Shown here in pieces: positions 17,961 to 29,033 of a DNA stretch of 64,000 nucleotides. How positions within the stretch are numbered: the stretch's first letter is position 1; every line of letters starts with the position of its first letter. The position numbers and the translations under genes are program-made. Below the pieces are notes generated by a model. That model was not told the origin of the DNA. It saw only the letters and a list, made by a program, of their open reading frames with translations, and made no database searches. The stretch is from Yarrowia lipolytica (taxonomy: Eukaryota > Ascomycota > Dipodascomycetes > Dipodascales): NCBI RefSeq assembly GCF_001761485.1, contig NC_090775.1:2735001-2799000 (forward strand), in the 5' to 3' direction.

Positions 17961-20614
17961 GGCCGAAGAAGTGTGGGTATTTATTGAGGCTGGGGTATGC
18001 TGGAAGAGAGAGAAGGAGGGACCTCCCTAGGTATATATTAATTCTGATGATTGAATAGGCCTTTTTCGACAGGTTAATTGACTTTTGCCTCATCGTAGAG
18101 CACAAGAGCATTTCTGAAAAGTCACGTTGTTCCTTGTTCCTTTGTCTTTTGGGTATCATTCTGGGGTATACAGGTGAAGAACAACATGCTTCTGCCTCAT
18201 CACTAACCCCTCTATCGGCGATGCAAGATTGGGTTGCATGATATGGAAAGGTACGCCCATTAAACAAAGAACAACGACCACTTGTACCCAGACTTTCTTC
18301 CCCAGATGTCTGCAGTATCTCGATAATTAAAGATCTGTGGCTGAATATTTCTTCCCTGAAGGGGCTGTGTATTGTATTGTCCACCAACAGTAAAACCGGG
18401 TATTGCATTAATACTTGTTTTCAGCTGTAATGTAGCTACATAGAGGGCAACACTTGCTTAGCTATAGCATCTGAGATAGGTCAAGTACGTTATTAGGCGA
18501 AAAGAACCCTGTCTTCGACATGTCACTTGATCTTGTTAGATTACTGGACGTATCAGAAAACAGCTGACATCTGTGCTTTCGAGGCTCGGTGGCGAAGGGT
18601 CTGGTGATCCCAGCTTTGTTTCTAGCTCAAGTCCAGCGATCTGGTGTAGTTTTAGTTGGAATTCCTGAACCCTGAAGGAGGGGTTCTCGCTTTCACACTG
18701 TCTACTTGAACTATCATTCGGTGAGGCAAAGGGTCCAACTTACTTGTACTGTATGTACTGTACTTGTCTTGCTCGTATCTGGGATTAGGAATGAAGGCTT
18801 GCCCCTGGAAACATGTGCTACTTGACGCGTGGACTGAAGTATGTCAGCGCTTCGGGTAGCGAGTAAGATTTCATCGTCCCGACTAATGCTTGTACTCCAA
18901 TATTGTAATTCTTCATCAGGTATGATACATCATTTTTCACTATCGGTTCGCTTGATACAACAAGGGGGGCGCCTACCTACTGTACAGTTCCCATGCCCCC
19001 GTCTGTACGATACTCTCAGCTATCGTCTCTACAGTATCGGAGCCCCACCACAACAAACACCATGCATCCGTACAGTTACGCGGGGTATTGGAAGTACCAC
19101 AAGAAAGGATTGATCCCGTGCAATATGTTATAATCTTCTATCTTAGGTAGATGTCCATCCGTCTAGCCATTCTCTGTATAAAATGAATTCACATCTGACA
19201 ACAATTCTCAGATGAGACTGATTTTCACAGCTCGTATCCCTGTAGATCCTGACACTTTAATATCCATCTGCTATCTTGGCTTGGGTGTAGAGTCAGGTGA
19301 CCTTTTTTTGTGGTCGCGAATACTTTCCTCGCTAAAGGATCCCAGGGAGCTCTTGAAGTTTTTCCCAGGCTAAAGTTTTCTCTCTCTTCCTACCAGTACA
19401 TTTCGGACATACCAATAGCGAGCTGTTGAATGCATTCTTTGAGCTACTGTAGCGAAAAATCTGACGTCGTCGGAGTTAGACAGGAGGGTTTAGAACTGGA
19501 TGAAACCGTTTCCACCGGAGACTACTGGTACGAACATGGCGAATGGGGTAGAGACAGATGCTCTGATGGACAGACAACCAATATTATCCCAAAACAGTAT
19601 CGATATACGAAAAGATTTTCCAGACTACTTGCCACAAATGCAGCGAGCTGCACATTGATGCGTTCATGCAAGCTACAAGTACGAGTAATTTGACGTATTG
19701 GGCACTTCAAGGCAGTCTTTCGAAATGGCCAATCTGGGAGCTCGCTCACCCTCCGAGATAACTGTTGGGCACACCAGCAGGTCTCAGCAACGGTTGAAAA
19801 TGGGCTCTCAGTTCAACTAATGATCCAAGAAAATACAAGTACGATGTTGTGATTGGTCGGACTACTTGTAGACGACACTAGCCAAAGCGAAAAGGCACCC
19901 ACCCTATCTGAATGCTGAGCTGTGTTCAGCCCCAACTCGGAATGCTGAACTGTTGTAAGTCGATAGCCGATAGATATATATCGTAGCAAACACAAGTTGT
20001 TGACTCAAACGCATTGACAAGGAAGTACAGATCCGAGAAATTGTGCCGTGTCAACTGCTCCCAGGCACGGTCTCAATTGGGGCTATATCTCTGTATAGAG
20101 TAAGCCAGGTTGGCCCCCCACCCACGAGAAATGCACCAACCAGTCGGCGAGCTCAACAGCCGTATGGGAGCCTCTCGTTTGATGTATGTGTGACAGGAGG
20201 TGTATATTGGGGCTACTGGGTGAAAATAAAAACGCGAGAGAGAATATAGGGGTTTCAGCGAAATCCCAGTGGAGAGACCGAATCATAGTATTATAACTAT
20301 GACAGTATCGTGCGCTCTCCTCTTTCATCACTTCTCTCCAATATGCGTACCATCTATCACCACTCTCTTGCTTAGCCTCCCTCCCTCCCTCTCTCTCTGT
20401 TAGACCCCCACACGCTCAACAGTACTCAATATCCGCGCAGAAAAATAAGGTTGGTGGGACATTTCTCCGGTGTGAGCGATTAGTGGGTTGTGGTGGTGCC
20501 CATAGCAGACCTAAAATTGACTCTCCTCACTTGACAACACACAGATAGAACCTGCAACTTCATCCAAGTGGCGCTTTTCTCAATCCAGTCCGTGTGAAAA
20601 CAAGACAATTGACC
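17961..20614. other. 2.65 kb gene-free region upstream of the Far1/Ste5-like gene and PDA1
   Basis: The largest gap in the window between two genes; it should hold both promoters because the flanking genes diverge. No open frame above about 156 codons and no recognisable product. TACTTGTA/TACAAGTA words occur at 18741, 19674, 19834 and 19863. A weak intron-like pair on the minus strand (GTAAGT near 18742, CTAACAAG near 18534) could be a 5' UTR intron of the scaffold gene. A pyrimidine run of CTCC and CT units lies at about 20376-20398, about 220 bp before the PDA1 ATG. No tRNA or 5S gene was recognised. Confidence 0.55.
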
Positions 20615-22124
20615 ATGCTCACTGCCGCTCGACGATCTACACGGCTCACCAGCCGACTCGGCCACCAGGTCCGAGCATACTCCATCGCTGACGATGCCGA
20701 CAAGGTGAGTATTTTTTTCGCCCATTGCGTTGGGGTGTCGTGGATTTGGGTTACAGGGAGTTTTTCCGAAACATACGCCTCACGAAACACGACGAAACGG
20801 ACGACACAGACATGCCATCGACGCGGGACCCCTCGGAAATGATTCTACGGATGCCATTACCCCTGGCGGTGGCGTCTCGTTGACGCTGCTGAGATTGTTA
20901 ATGAGAAACGGGCCTAGAGAAAATCGAACCTCTAGGAACGCATGCACCCGGAAAAATTATTCCTCACCCACCAGCAATCCATCACAAAACGTGGCAAAAC
21001 AGCTTCAATCGACCGTATACTAACCCCAGAAATGCACAATCACGCTCAAGGAGGATTCTTACACCACCTACATGCTTGATTCTCCCCCTCCTCTCGAGTT
21101 CGAGATGACCAAGGGTGAGCTTCTGCAAATGTACAAGGACATGGTGACCGTCCGACGACTCGAGATGGCTGCTGATGCCCTCTACAAGGCCAAGAAGATC
21201 CGAGGTTTCTGCCATCTGTCTACTGGTCAGGAGGCTGTTGCCGTCGGTATCGAGAAGGCCATCGACCACGACGATTCTGTCATCACCGCCTACCGATGCC
21301 ACGGTTTCGCCTACATGCGAGGTGCCTCTGTCCGAGCAATCATCGCCGAGCTGCTCGGAAAGCGAACCGGTGTCTCCTACGGTAAGGGTGGATCCATGCA
21401 CATGTTCACCGAGGGTTTCTACGGAGGAAACGGTATTGTCGGAGCCCAGGTCCCCGTCGGAGCTGGTCTCGCCTTCGCCCACAAGTACCTCGAGCAGACC
21501 GGAAAGGCCACCTTTGCCCTGTACGGTGACGGTGCTTCCAACCAGGGTCAGATCTTCGAGGCCTACAACATGGCCAAGCTCTGGGACCTCCCCTGCATCT
21601 TTGCATGCGAGAACAACAAGTACGGAATGGGTACCGCTGCTGCTCGATCCTCTGCCCTGACGCAGTACTACAAGCGAGGTCAGTACATTCCCGGTCTCAA
21701 GGTTAACGGAATGGACATTCTGTCCGTCTACCAGGGAGCCAAGTTCGCCAAGGAGTGGACCACACACGGCAAGGGTCCCCTCGTCATGGAGTTCGAGACC
21801 TACCGATACGGTGGTCACTCCATGTCCGATCCCGGAACCACCTACCGAACCCGAGAGGAGATCCAGTACATGCGATCCCACAACGATCCTATTTCTGGTC
21901 TCAAGGCCCACATCCTGGAGCTTAACTTCGCCACTGAGGACGAGCTTAAGTCTGTGGACAAGGCTGCTCGAGCTATGGTTGACAAGGAGGTTGCCCTTGC
22001 TGAGTCCGACCCTGCTCCCGAGGCTACTGCCAAGGTTCTGTTTGAGGATATCTACGTTCCCGGCACCGAGCCTCCTGTGATCCGAGGCCGAATCCCTTCC
22101 GAGGACTACTACTTTAAGAACTAA
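20615..22124 (+). CDS. PDA1: Pyruvate dehydrogenase E1 component, alpha subunit, two exons
   Basis: Mitochondrial matrix enzyme: with the beta subunit it uses thiamine diphosphate to decarboxylate pyruvate and acetylate lipoyl-E2. Exon 1 20615-20704 and exon 2 21030-22124 join at phase 0 (AAG/AAA) to give 394 residues. Exon 1 encodes an Arg-rich, acid-poor presequence (MLTAARRSTRLTSRLG) typical of matrix import, so the targeting signal is nearly all on its own exon. Exon 2 has the ThDP motif running from GDG (196-198) to NN (225-226). The conserved loop YRYGGHSMSDPGTTYR contains serines 294 and 296, in the region where PDH kinase phosphorylates E1 alpha in other species. Codon use is strongly biased (CGA, GGT, AAG, GCC), consistent with high expression. 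Without the first exon, the frame's first ATG is at 21072, which would lose the presequence. Confidence 0.95.
20705..21029 (+). other. PDA1: Intron of PDA1 (325 nt)
   Basis: Donor GTGAGTATT at 20705; acceptor region ATACTAACCCCAG ending at 21029, with the CTAAC branch motif immediately before the acceptor. Several stops occur in all frames, and there is no sign of an embedded gene. Confidence 0.93.
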
Positions 22125-22496
22125 GTAGAGTAGAATGTAATTACTAATGTACGAGCCGTCGTTTTCTGAGAATGAGTAGAAAGCAGGAGTACAGTACATA
22201 GATTGGGTGAGCTTGAAGTGATTGTGGAAAATGTTGCGAGAGAAACATGGTGAATAGTAAGTGAGAAAGAATTTATCCCATTTATTTTATCATTTTTTGC
22301 CCTTTTGAAGGCACGCACTCGGGCTAGTACAAGCATCTGTCGTAGAATCTGCAGTATATTCTACTTGTAAATTGACCCTGCTGCACTGTGGGCTCACCAC
22401 CCAATTTTAACATCTTGTTATGCATATGGTTCAGAAAATAAGCACATCTACGCTGAAATAAATCCTTCACGCAACACCCACGACACCAAGCACATC
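22125..22496. other. PDA1 3' end and BRR2 promoter
   Basis: A 372 bp tandem spacer. It is AT-rich after 22260, with one TACTTGTA at 22362-22369. No TATA box can be assigned with confidence. Confidence 0.5.
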
Positions 22497-25400
22497 ATGT
22501 CGAACAACAATGACATGTCTCGTTACAAATAGTGAGTATTAGAGGGGATGGTGTGATATGACTCGGCTTTGTGTGACAAACGCCATTCTGGATCACTTAC
22601 TAACTACAGCGAGGAGATGTCCTCTATTGTGGTGCAGGCCGATAGAAGGCACATCAACAGAGAGAGTGGCGAAGACAAGGCTATTCCCGAGTCTTTAGTG
22701 GGAAAGATCAACGTTAAGGATATGGGATCTGGTGTGCGACGGGAGGTTCCGGATGCTGGGGTTCGTCAACAGCAGGAAAAGATGGCACGCAAGGAACGAA
22801 TGACTTCCAAGCCTACTTCGGTCTACTCTTCCAGCGGTTTGTACACTCCACAAATGCCTCAAACTCGTGAAGCGTTTGAGCTGCTCATGGCATGGACGGG
22901 GCGTGTTCTTGGGGATGTATCACACGAGACTATCTGTGCTGTTACGGACGAGTTGATCGCTACTCTACGAGACGAGAAGCTGCAGGACAAGCAGCGGCAA
23001 AAGGAGATAGAGAGCATTGTTGGAAAACTATCCAACACGGACTTCAACCAGGCCATGAGTTTGGCTGCTCGTCTTACTGACTATGCTGAGAATCAGGACG
23101 AGGAGATGGCTGACGATGGAGAGAGCGGAGTGGCTGTGGTTTTCGACGGAAGCGACGACGAGGACGCCATGGACCTTTCCGAAGATGATGAGGATTTGAG
23201 TGATATGGACGGCGATTACGTTCGACGTGTGCCTGTTGCTCAGAGGGAGGGCGAGGATGAGGAAGATATGGACGTGGAGCAGACTGTTGTGGAGGCTGCC
23301 AAGGAGTCCGATTCAGACGTAATCCCTGCTACAGAAATCGACTCGTTCTGGCTACAACGTGAAATTGCATCCCTAGTCGGTGGTGATCAACAGGAGAGTA
23401 TTGATCTATCTCGTCGGGTGTTTGATATTCTTGCCGGGGAGTCTTCTCTGCGTGAGACTGAGAACGAACTGTCTGAGGCCTTTGATTTCGACCATCTCGA
23501 CTTTGTCGCCAAGCTGTGTCATAACAGAGACCGCGTTGTTTGGATTACACGACTTCAGCGAGCCGATGGACCTGAGAAGGACACTGTGAAGAAGCAGATG
23601 ACGTCTTTGGGACTGGCATCTCTCGTCTCTGAGCTACACGGTGAAACGGAGACTTCGGAAGATGTGGATATGGACGTCACAGAAGATGCTTCTCAGACTT
23701 ACGTTCCCAGATACATTGATACACAGTCACTTGTGTTTGATCAGGGTGCTAGACTCCTGACATCTTCGAAGGTCAAGCTCCCAGCAAACACTACAAAACA
23801 CAGCACCAGTCAGTACGAAGAGTTTGTCATTCCTGCTCCTGAAAGAGCTATCCCTGATGCTAATGAGAAGGTGGTATCAATCGCTGATATGCCTTCTTGG
23901 ACACATGTTGGCTTTTCTGATACCAAGTCTCTCAATCGAATTCAGAGCAAGGTGTTCCCCTGTGCATTCGAATCTGACGACAACATGCTTATTTGTGCAC
24001 CCACCGGTGCTGGTAAGACCAATGTTGCATTCCTGGCCATGCTGCGGTGCCTGTCTCATTTCAGAGCTCCCAATGGAGGCTTTAGAACCAATGACTTCAA
24101 GATGGTGTACATTGCCCCGCTCAAGGCTCTGGTCCAGGAGCAGGTCCGAGAGTTCAGCAAGCGACTCAACTCCATGGGATTGAAAGTGTCCGAGTTGACT
24201 GGTGATCATAATCTGACTAAGCAGCAGATTGCAGAGACTCAGCTGCTGGTGACCACGCCGGAAAAATGGGATGTCATCACCCGAAAGGCTGCCGATTCCA
24301 GCTACACCAACCTCGTCAGACTGATTGTTATTGATGAGATTCATTTGCTGCATGATGAGCGAGGACCTGTCCTTGAAAGCATTGTTGCGCGAACAACACG
24401 TCGGTCAGAGCAGACTGGAGACCCTGTTCGAATCGTTGGTCTCTCTGCCACGCTTCCCAACTTCAAGGATGTCGCATCGTTTCTTCGAGTTGGTGAGACA
24501 GGTCTTTTCTACTTTGATTCCACTTTTAGACCTTGTCCTCTGGGACAGCGGTTCCTTGGTATCACCGAGAAGAAAGCTTTCAAGCGATACACAGCCATGA
24601 ACGACGCATGCTTCGACAAAGTGATTGAAAACATCAAGGCTGGACACCAGGTGATTGTCTTTGTGCACTCCCGAAAGGAGACCGCCAAGACAGCTCGAAT
24701 GCTGCGAGATCGTGCCATGGACGAGGGCCTGCTGCCTCTTTTTTGTGCCTCTGATGGCAGTCGTCGAACTCTTGCAGAGCGTGCCCAAGATCCTGAACTC
24801 GATGCCACACAGAAAGAGATCATCGGAACTGGTCTCGCTACCCATCATGCTGGTCTTGCACAGGTTGACCGTAAGGCTGCGGAGGAGCTCTTTGCTGAGG
24901 GACATGTCCGTGTTTTGGTGTCTACTGCCACTCTGGCTTGGGGTGTCAATCTTCCCGCACATACCGTCATCATCAAGGGTACTCAAATTTACAATCCTGC
25001 CAAGGGTCAATGGACCGAGCTGTCTCCTCAGGACGTTCTCCAGATGCTTGGTCGTGCTGGTCGACCTCGATACGACGACTCTGGTGAAGGTATCATCATT
25101 ACTACCCACGGGGAACTCAACTACTATCTGTCGCTGATGAACCAACAACTCCCTATTGAGTCTCAGCTTATGTCACGGCTGGAGGATTCTCTTAACGCAG
25201 AGGTTGTCGGTGGCACAGTTTCTTCGGTGGGTGATGGTATTCAGTGGCTAGGTTATACTTACCTCTACGTCCGAATGCTTGTTTCTCCTGGTATATACCT
25301 TGTTGGATCTAATCCCGATGATGCCGCTCTTACTAACCGACGTGCCGACCTCGTTCATTCGGCTCTCAGCAACCTGGCCAAGTCTGGTCTCGTCATCTAC

Positions 25401-28400
25401 GACACCAAGACTGGCCGTGTGCGTGCCAACGATCTCGGTAGAGTGGCTGCACATTACTACATCACTCACTCGTCTATGCGAACATACCGAATTTCTCTCA
25501 AGCCCCATTTCTCCATTGTGGAGCTGTTCCAGGTGTTCTCCGCCTCTGAGGAGTTCAAATATGTGGGAGTTCGCCAAGAAGAGAAGCTAGAGTTGGGAAA
25601 GTTGCTGGAATCGGCACCCATCCCTGTTCGAGAGTCCGTTGAGGACTCCACTGCCAAGATCAACGTTCTTCTTCAGGCTTTCATTTCCCGACTGAGTCTC
25701 GAGGGCTTTGCACTGGTATCCGATATGATATACGTGACCCAAAGTGCCCAGCGTCTGTTCCGAGCCATCTATGAGTTCTGTCTGAGAAAGAAATGGGCTC
25801 GACTAGCCCGAATTACCCTTGACGTGTGCAAGATGGTTGAGCAGCGTCTGTGGCTATCCTCTTGTCCTCTCCGTCAGTTTCCTGACTGCCCTGCTGAGGT
25901 TGCCAAGAAAATTGAGGCTTCTGCTATGCCTTGGAAGCGGTACTTATCGCTGGAGAATGCAGAACAGGTTGGAGAAGCTATCCGAACTCCTCGATATGGC
26001 ACTCCTGTGTTCCGAATGCTTCAGAAGTTCCCCCAGCTCAAGCTGTCTGCTCGCGCACTGCCCGTTACTGCCTCTCTCGTGCGACTGGAGATTGAGGTGG
26101 AGCCCAGTTTTGAGTGGGACGTTTCTATTCACCATGGTTCCGAGCCCTTTGCTCTGACTGTGGAAGACGGAGACGGTGAGAAGATTCTTTACTCGGACTC
26201 GTGGACCCTACGGCGAGATTACGCCACTGAGACTCACTTAATTGAGGTGTCTGTCACTGTTGCTGACCCCCGACCTCCTCATCTATTTGTGACTCTGTCT
26301 TCCGAGAGATGGTTGCACGCCGACGCTCGTCTGGCTGTGCCTTTGCGAAACATTGTCTTCCCAGGAAAGTTCCCAGCCCCTACTCAGCTTATTGATCTGC
26401 AGCCTGTCCCTGTTGTTGAGCTAAAGCGAGCCGATTGCGCCGGGCTCTACGACTTTTCTTTCTTCAACAAGATCCAATCGCAGCTGTTCAGACCTCTTGT
26501 GGAGGGCGACGGCTCCGTCTTTGTTGGAGCTCCTCCTGGGTCTGGTAAGACTGTTCTCGCCGAGCTGGCTCTACTGAGACTGTGGAATGAAGATGCTGAT
26601 GCCAAGACTGTGTACATGGCTCCCACACAAGCCCAAGTTGATGCTCGCTACGATGATTGGAGTCAGCGAATGAACGAGATTCATGGAGGAAAGACCTTCT
26701 CAAAGCTGTCTGGTGAGCTTGCTGCTGACTTACGGAAGCTGGCCACCTCCGATGTGGTTTTGGCCACTCCTAACCAGTGGGATTCTTTGTCTCGACGGTG
26801 GCAGAAGCGAGCTGCTGTCAGAGCTGTAAGCCTGTTCATTGCCGACGACGTGCATCTGGTTGGCGGCGATGGTACCTACGAGACTGTCGTTTCTCGAATG
26901 AGATATATCGATGTACAGTTGCAGGAGAGTGGTGCTGGACGACCTCTTAGAATTGTCGGACTGGGTGTTCCTGTTGCCGATGGAGTAGATATGGCTGGAT
27001 GGCTTGACGCCACTCCCTACAACTTCAAACCTTGGACTGCTTCTCCTACCAATATCCACATTCAGTCGTTGTCCATCCCTCATCACCCTTCTCTCATGCA
27101 GGCTTTCCTTCGACCTACATACAATGCCATTCTTGAGCTTGCTCCCCCCAAGCACTCCCAGACTGTGATCTTTGTGGACTCTCGTCGAACTCTTGTGGAT
27201 GTGACCATTGGTCTTTCCACGATTGCGGACGAGCAAGTTCTGGTGCCTCCTGTTCCTGAGGACTCCAATTTGGAGCTTGCTATGGCACAGGTGACTGACA
27301 ACACTCTCAAGGAGGCCATTCAGAGCGGTATTGGCCACCTCTACCCCAGCATGTCTTCCAGAGACCGTAAGATTGTGTTGGCACTGTATGCTGAGCAGTC
27401 CATCTCCACAATCATTGCTACCCGTGAGGAATGTTGGACCTCGCCTCGTTCTCAACTGAGTGTCATTCTTGGTACCCAGACCTACGAGGGATCTGAGCAC
27501 CGATACGTCAACTACCCCATCTCTACGGTCTTGCAGATGATTGGACAGGCTTCCAACGACGCCCTGGTGCTGACTCCCGCTGCTGCCAAGGACTACTACC
27601 TGCGGTTCCTCAACGATTCTCTTCCTGTGGAATCCAACTTGGGAGCATCCCTACATGATGCTCTTTTGGCAGAGATCTGTGAGAAAGTGATAGAGTCCAT
27701 GGATGACACTGTGGCCTGGTTAACCTACACGTACCTGTACCGACGCCTGCATGCCAATCCTGGTTTCTACGGTGTCCCTGACCGATCAGATGATGCTCTC
27801 AACGTCTATCTTTCTGAGCTCGCTGAGACTACTGTAGAACAGCTTGTTGAGGCAAAGATGGTCGAGATGGACGACGAGGGTGGATTGGAGCCTCTCAATG
27901 CTGCATCCATTGCATCCTACTACAACGTGTCTTTCGATACTATGGCTACTCTCACATCTGCCCTCTCTCCCAAGAGTAAGTATAGATCTATCTTGCAGGC
28001 TGTCACCACTGCAGCTGAGTTTGACTCTCTTCCCATCCGAAACCACGAGGACATTCTGTTGAGACGTCTTTATGGCCACATCCCCTGGAAGCTTCCCGAG
28101 CTGGACTCTGCTGTTCTTCTCACTCCTGCTTTCAAGGCCTTTGTGCTGGCTCAATGTCATATTGCTCGGCTGAATCTCCCTTCGGAGTTGACTGCTGATC
28201 AGGCCGAGGTTGTCCAGCTGCTGCCTACCCTGCTGGCTGCCTCTGTTGATCTTCTGGCTTCTGAGGGCCATCAATCATGCATGTACGCAATGGACCTGTC
28301 CCAAATGGTTGTTCAAGCTACTCTTGAGTCTGATTCGCCTCTGCGACAGGTGCCTTTTTTCACTCCCGAAATCATCGACGATCTCAGGGGGGCGGGGGTT

Positions 28401-28895
28401 GAGGCAGTCGGAGACATTTCCGAGCTGGACGAGGACAAGCTCAAGGGCATTCTCAACTTTACTGCGAAGCAACTCAAGCGTGTCATTGACTTTGTGGACG
28501 CCTACCCAAGTATTCAGCTCAGCTATGAGCTTGCTGACTCTTACGCTACTAACGATGTCGGAACCATCGAGGTCACTGTGGAGAGAGATGTGTACGAGGA
28601 GGATGAGCGTGCTAATCTGGAGGTGGTTGCTCCCCTGTTCCCCCAGCCCAAGACGGAGAACTGGTGGATCGTGGTTGGAAATACCAAGACAAAGCAGATT
28701 TTTGGTATCAAGCGAGTCACCTTGCCTCTCGAGTCCCAGACTTTCAACATCGATGTCTCGTTCCCCGAGCATGGAGAGGTCAGTGGTCACGTTTGGTGCA
28801 TTTGCGACTCGTATGTTGATGCGGATGCCGAGAAGAAGTTCACAGTGACTGTGGCTGAGGGTGAGGAAGCGGAAGAGGTTGAAATGGAGGAGTAA
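22497..28895 (+). CDS. BRR2: Brr2 pre-mRNA-splicing helicase (U5 snRNP), two exons
   Basis: DExD/H (Ski2-like) RNA helicase of the U5 snRNP that unwinds U4/U6 to activate the spliceosome. Exon 1 22497-22531 and exon 2 22610-28895 join across a split TAC codon into 2106 residues. The N terminus then reads KYEEMSSIVVQADRR, matching Brr2 orthologues. An acidic region lies at about 175-240. The first, active cassette has Walker A APTGAGKT (475-482) and DEIH (587-590), then a Sec63 unit. The second cassette has GAPPGSGKT (1318-1326) but DDVH (1424-1427) instead of DEIH, and a second Sec63 unit; a degenerate second cassette is normal for Brr2 and distinguishes it from Slh1. The frame stays open upstream only to a TTG inside the intron (22569), so the spliced ATG is preferred. 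It converges on RAD3 with 138 bp between stops. Confidence 0.94.
22532..22609 (+). other. BRR2: Intron of BRR2 (78 nt)
   Basis: Donor GTGAGTATT at 22532, acceptor region TTACTAACTACAG ending at 22609. The exon ends in TA, so an unspliced message reads TAG directly across the exon-intron boundary and then TGA. Confidence 0.93.
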
Positions 28896-29033
28896 GAGGA
28901 TGATCATAAATTATGTATATTATTATTGTATTGTATAACCTTGCATTGACTGTGCCTGTGGACTGCTCTTGTGTTTTAATTAAATAATGCTTGTTATATT
29001 ATATGCTGCTACGGATATCTGTACGTACCGTTG

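Noticed and set aside
20920-20975. TCGAACC with nearby complementary arms in the PDA1 intron, tRNA-like on the minus strand
   Set aside because: The T-arm does not pair properly and there is no acceptor stem or anticodon arm.
20982-22199. 405-codon open frame antisense to PDA1
   Set aside because: It is a by-product of strong codon bias in PDA1: the antisense frame is Ser/Leu/Val/Gly-rich with no domain, while the sense strand encodes a clear enzyme.
26730-27500. 256-codon frame antisense to BRR2
   Set aside because: Lies inside the second helicase cassette of BRR2; no independent signals.
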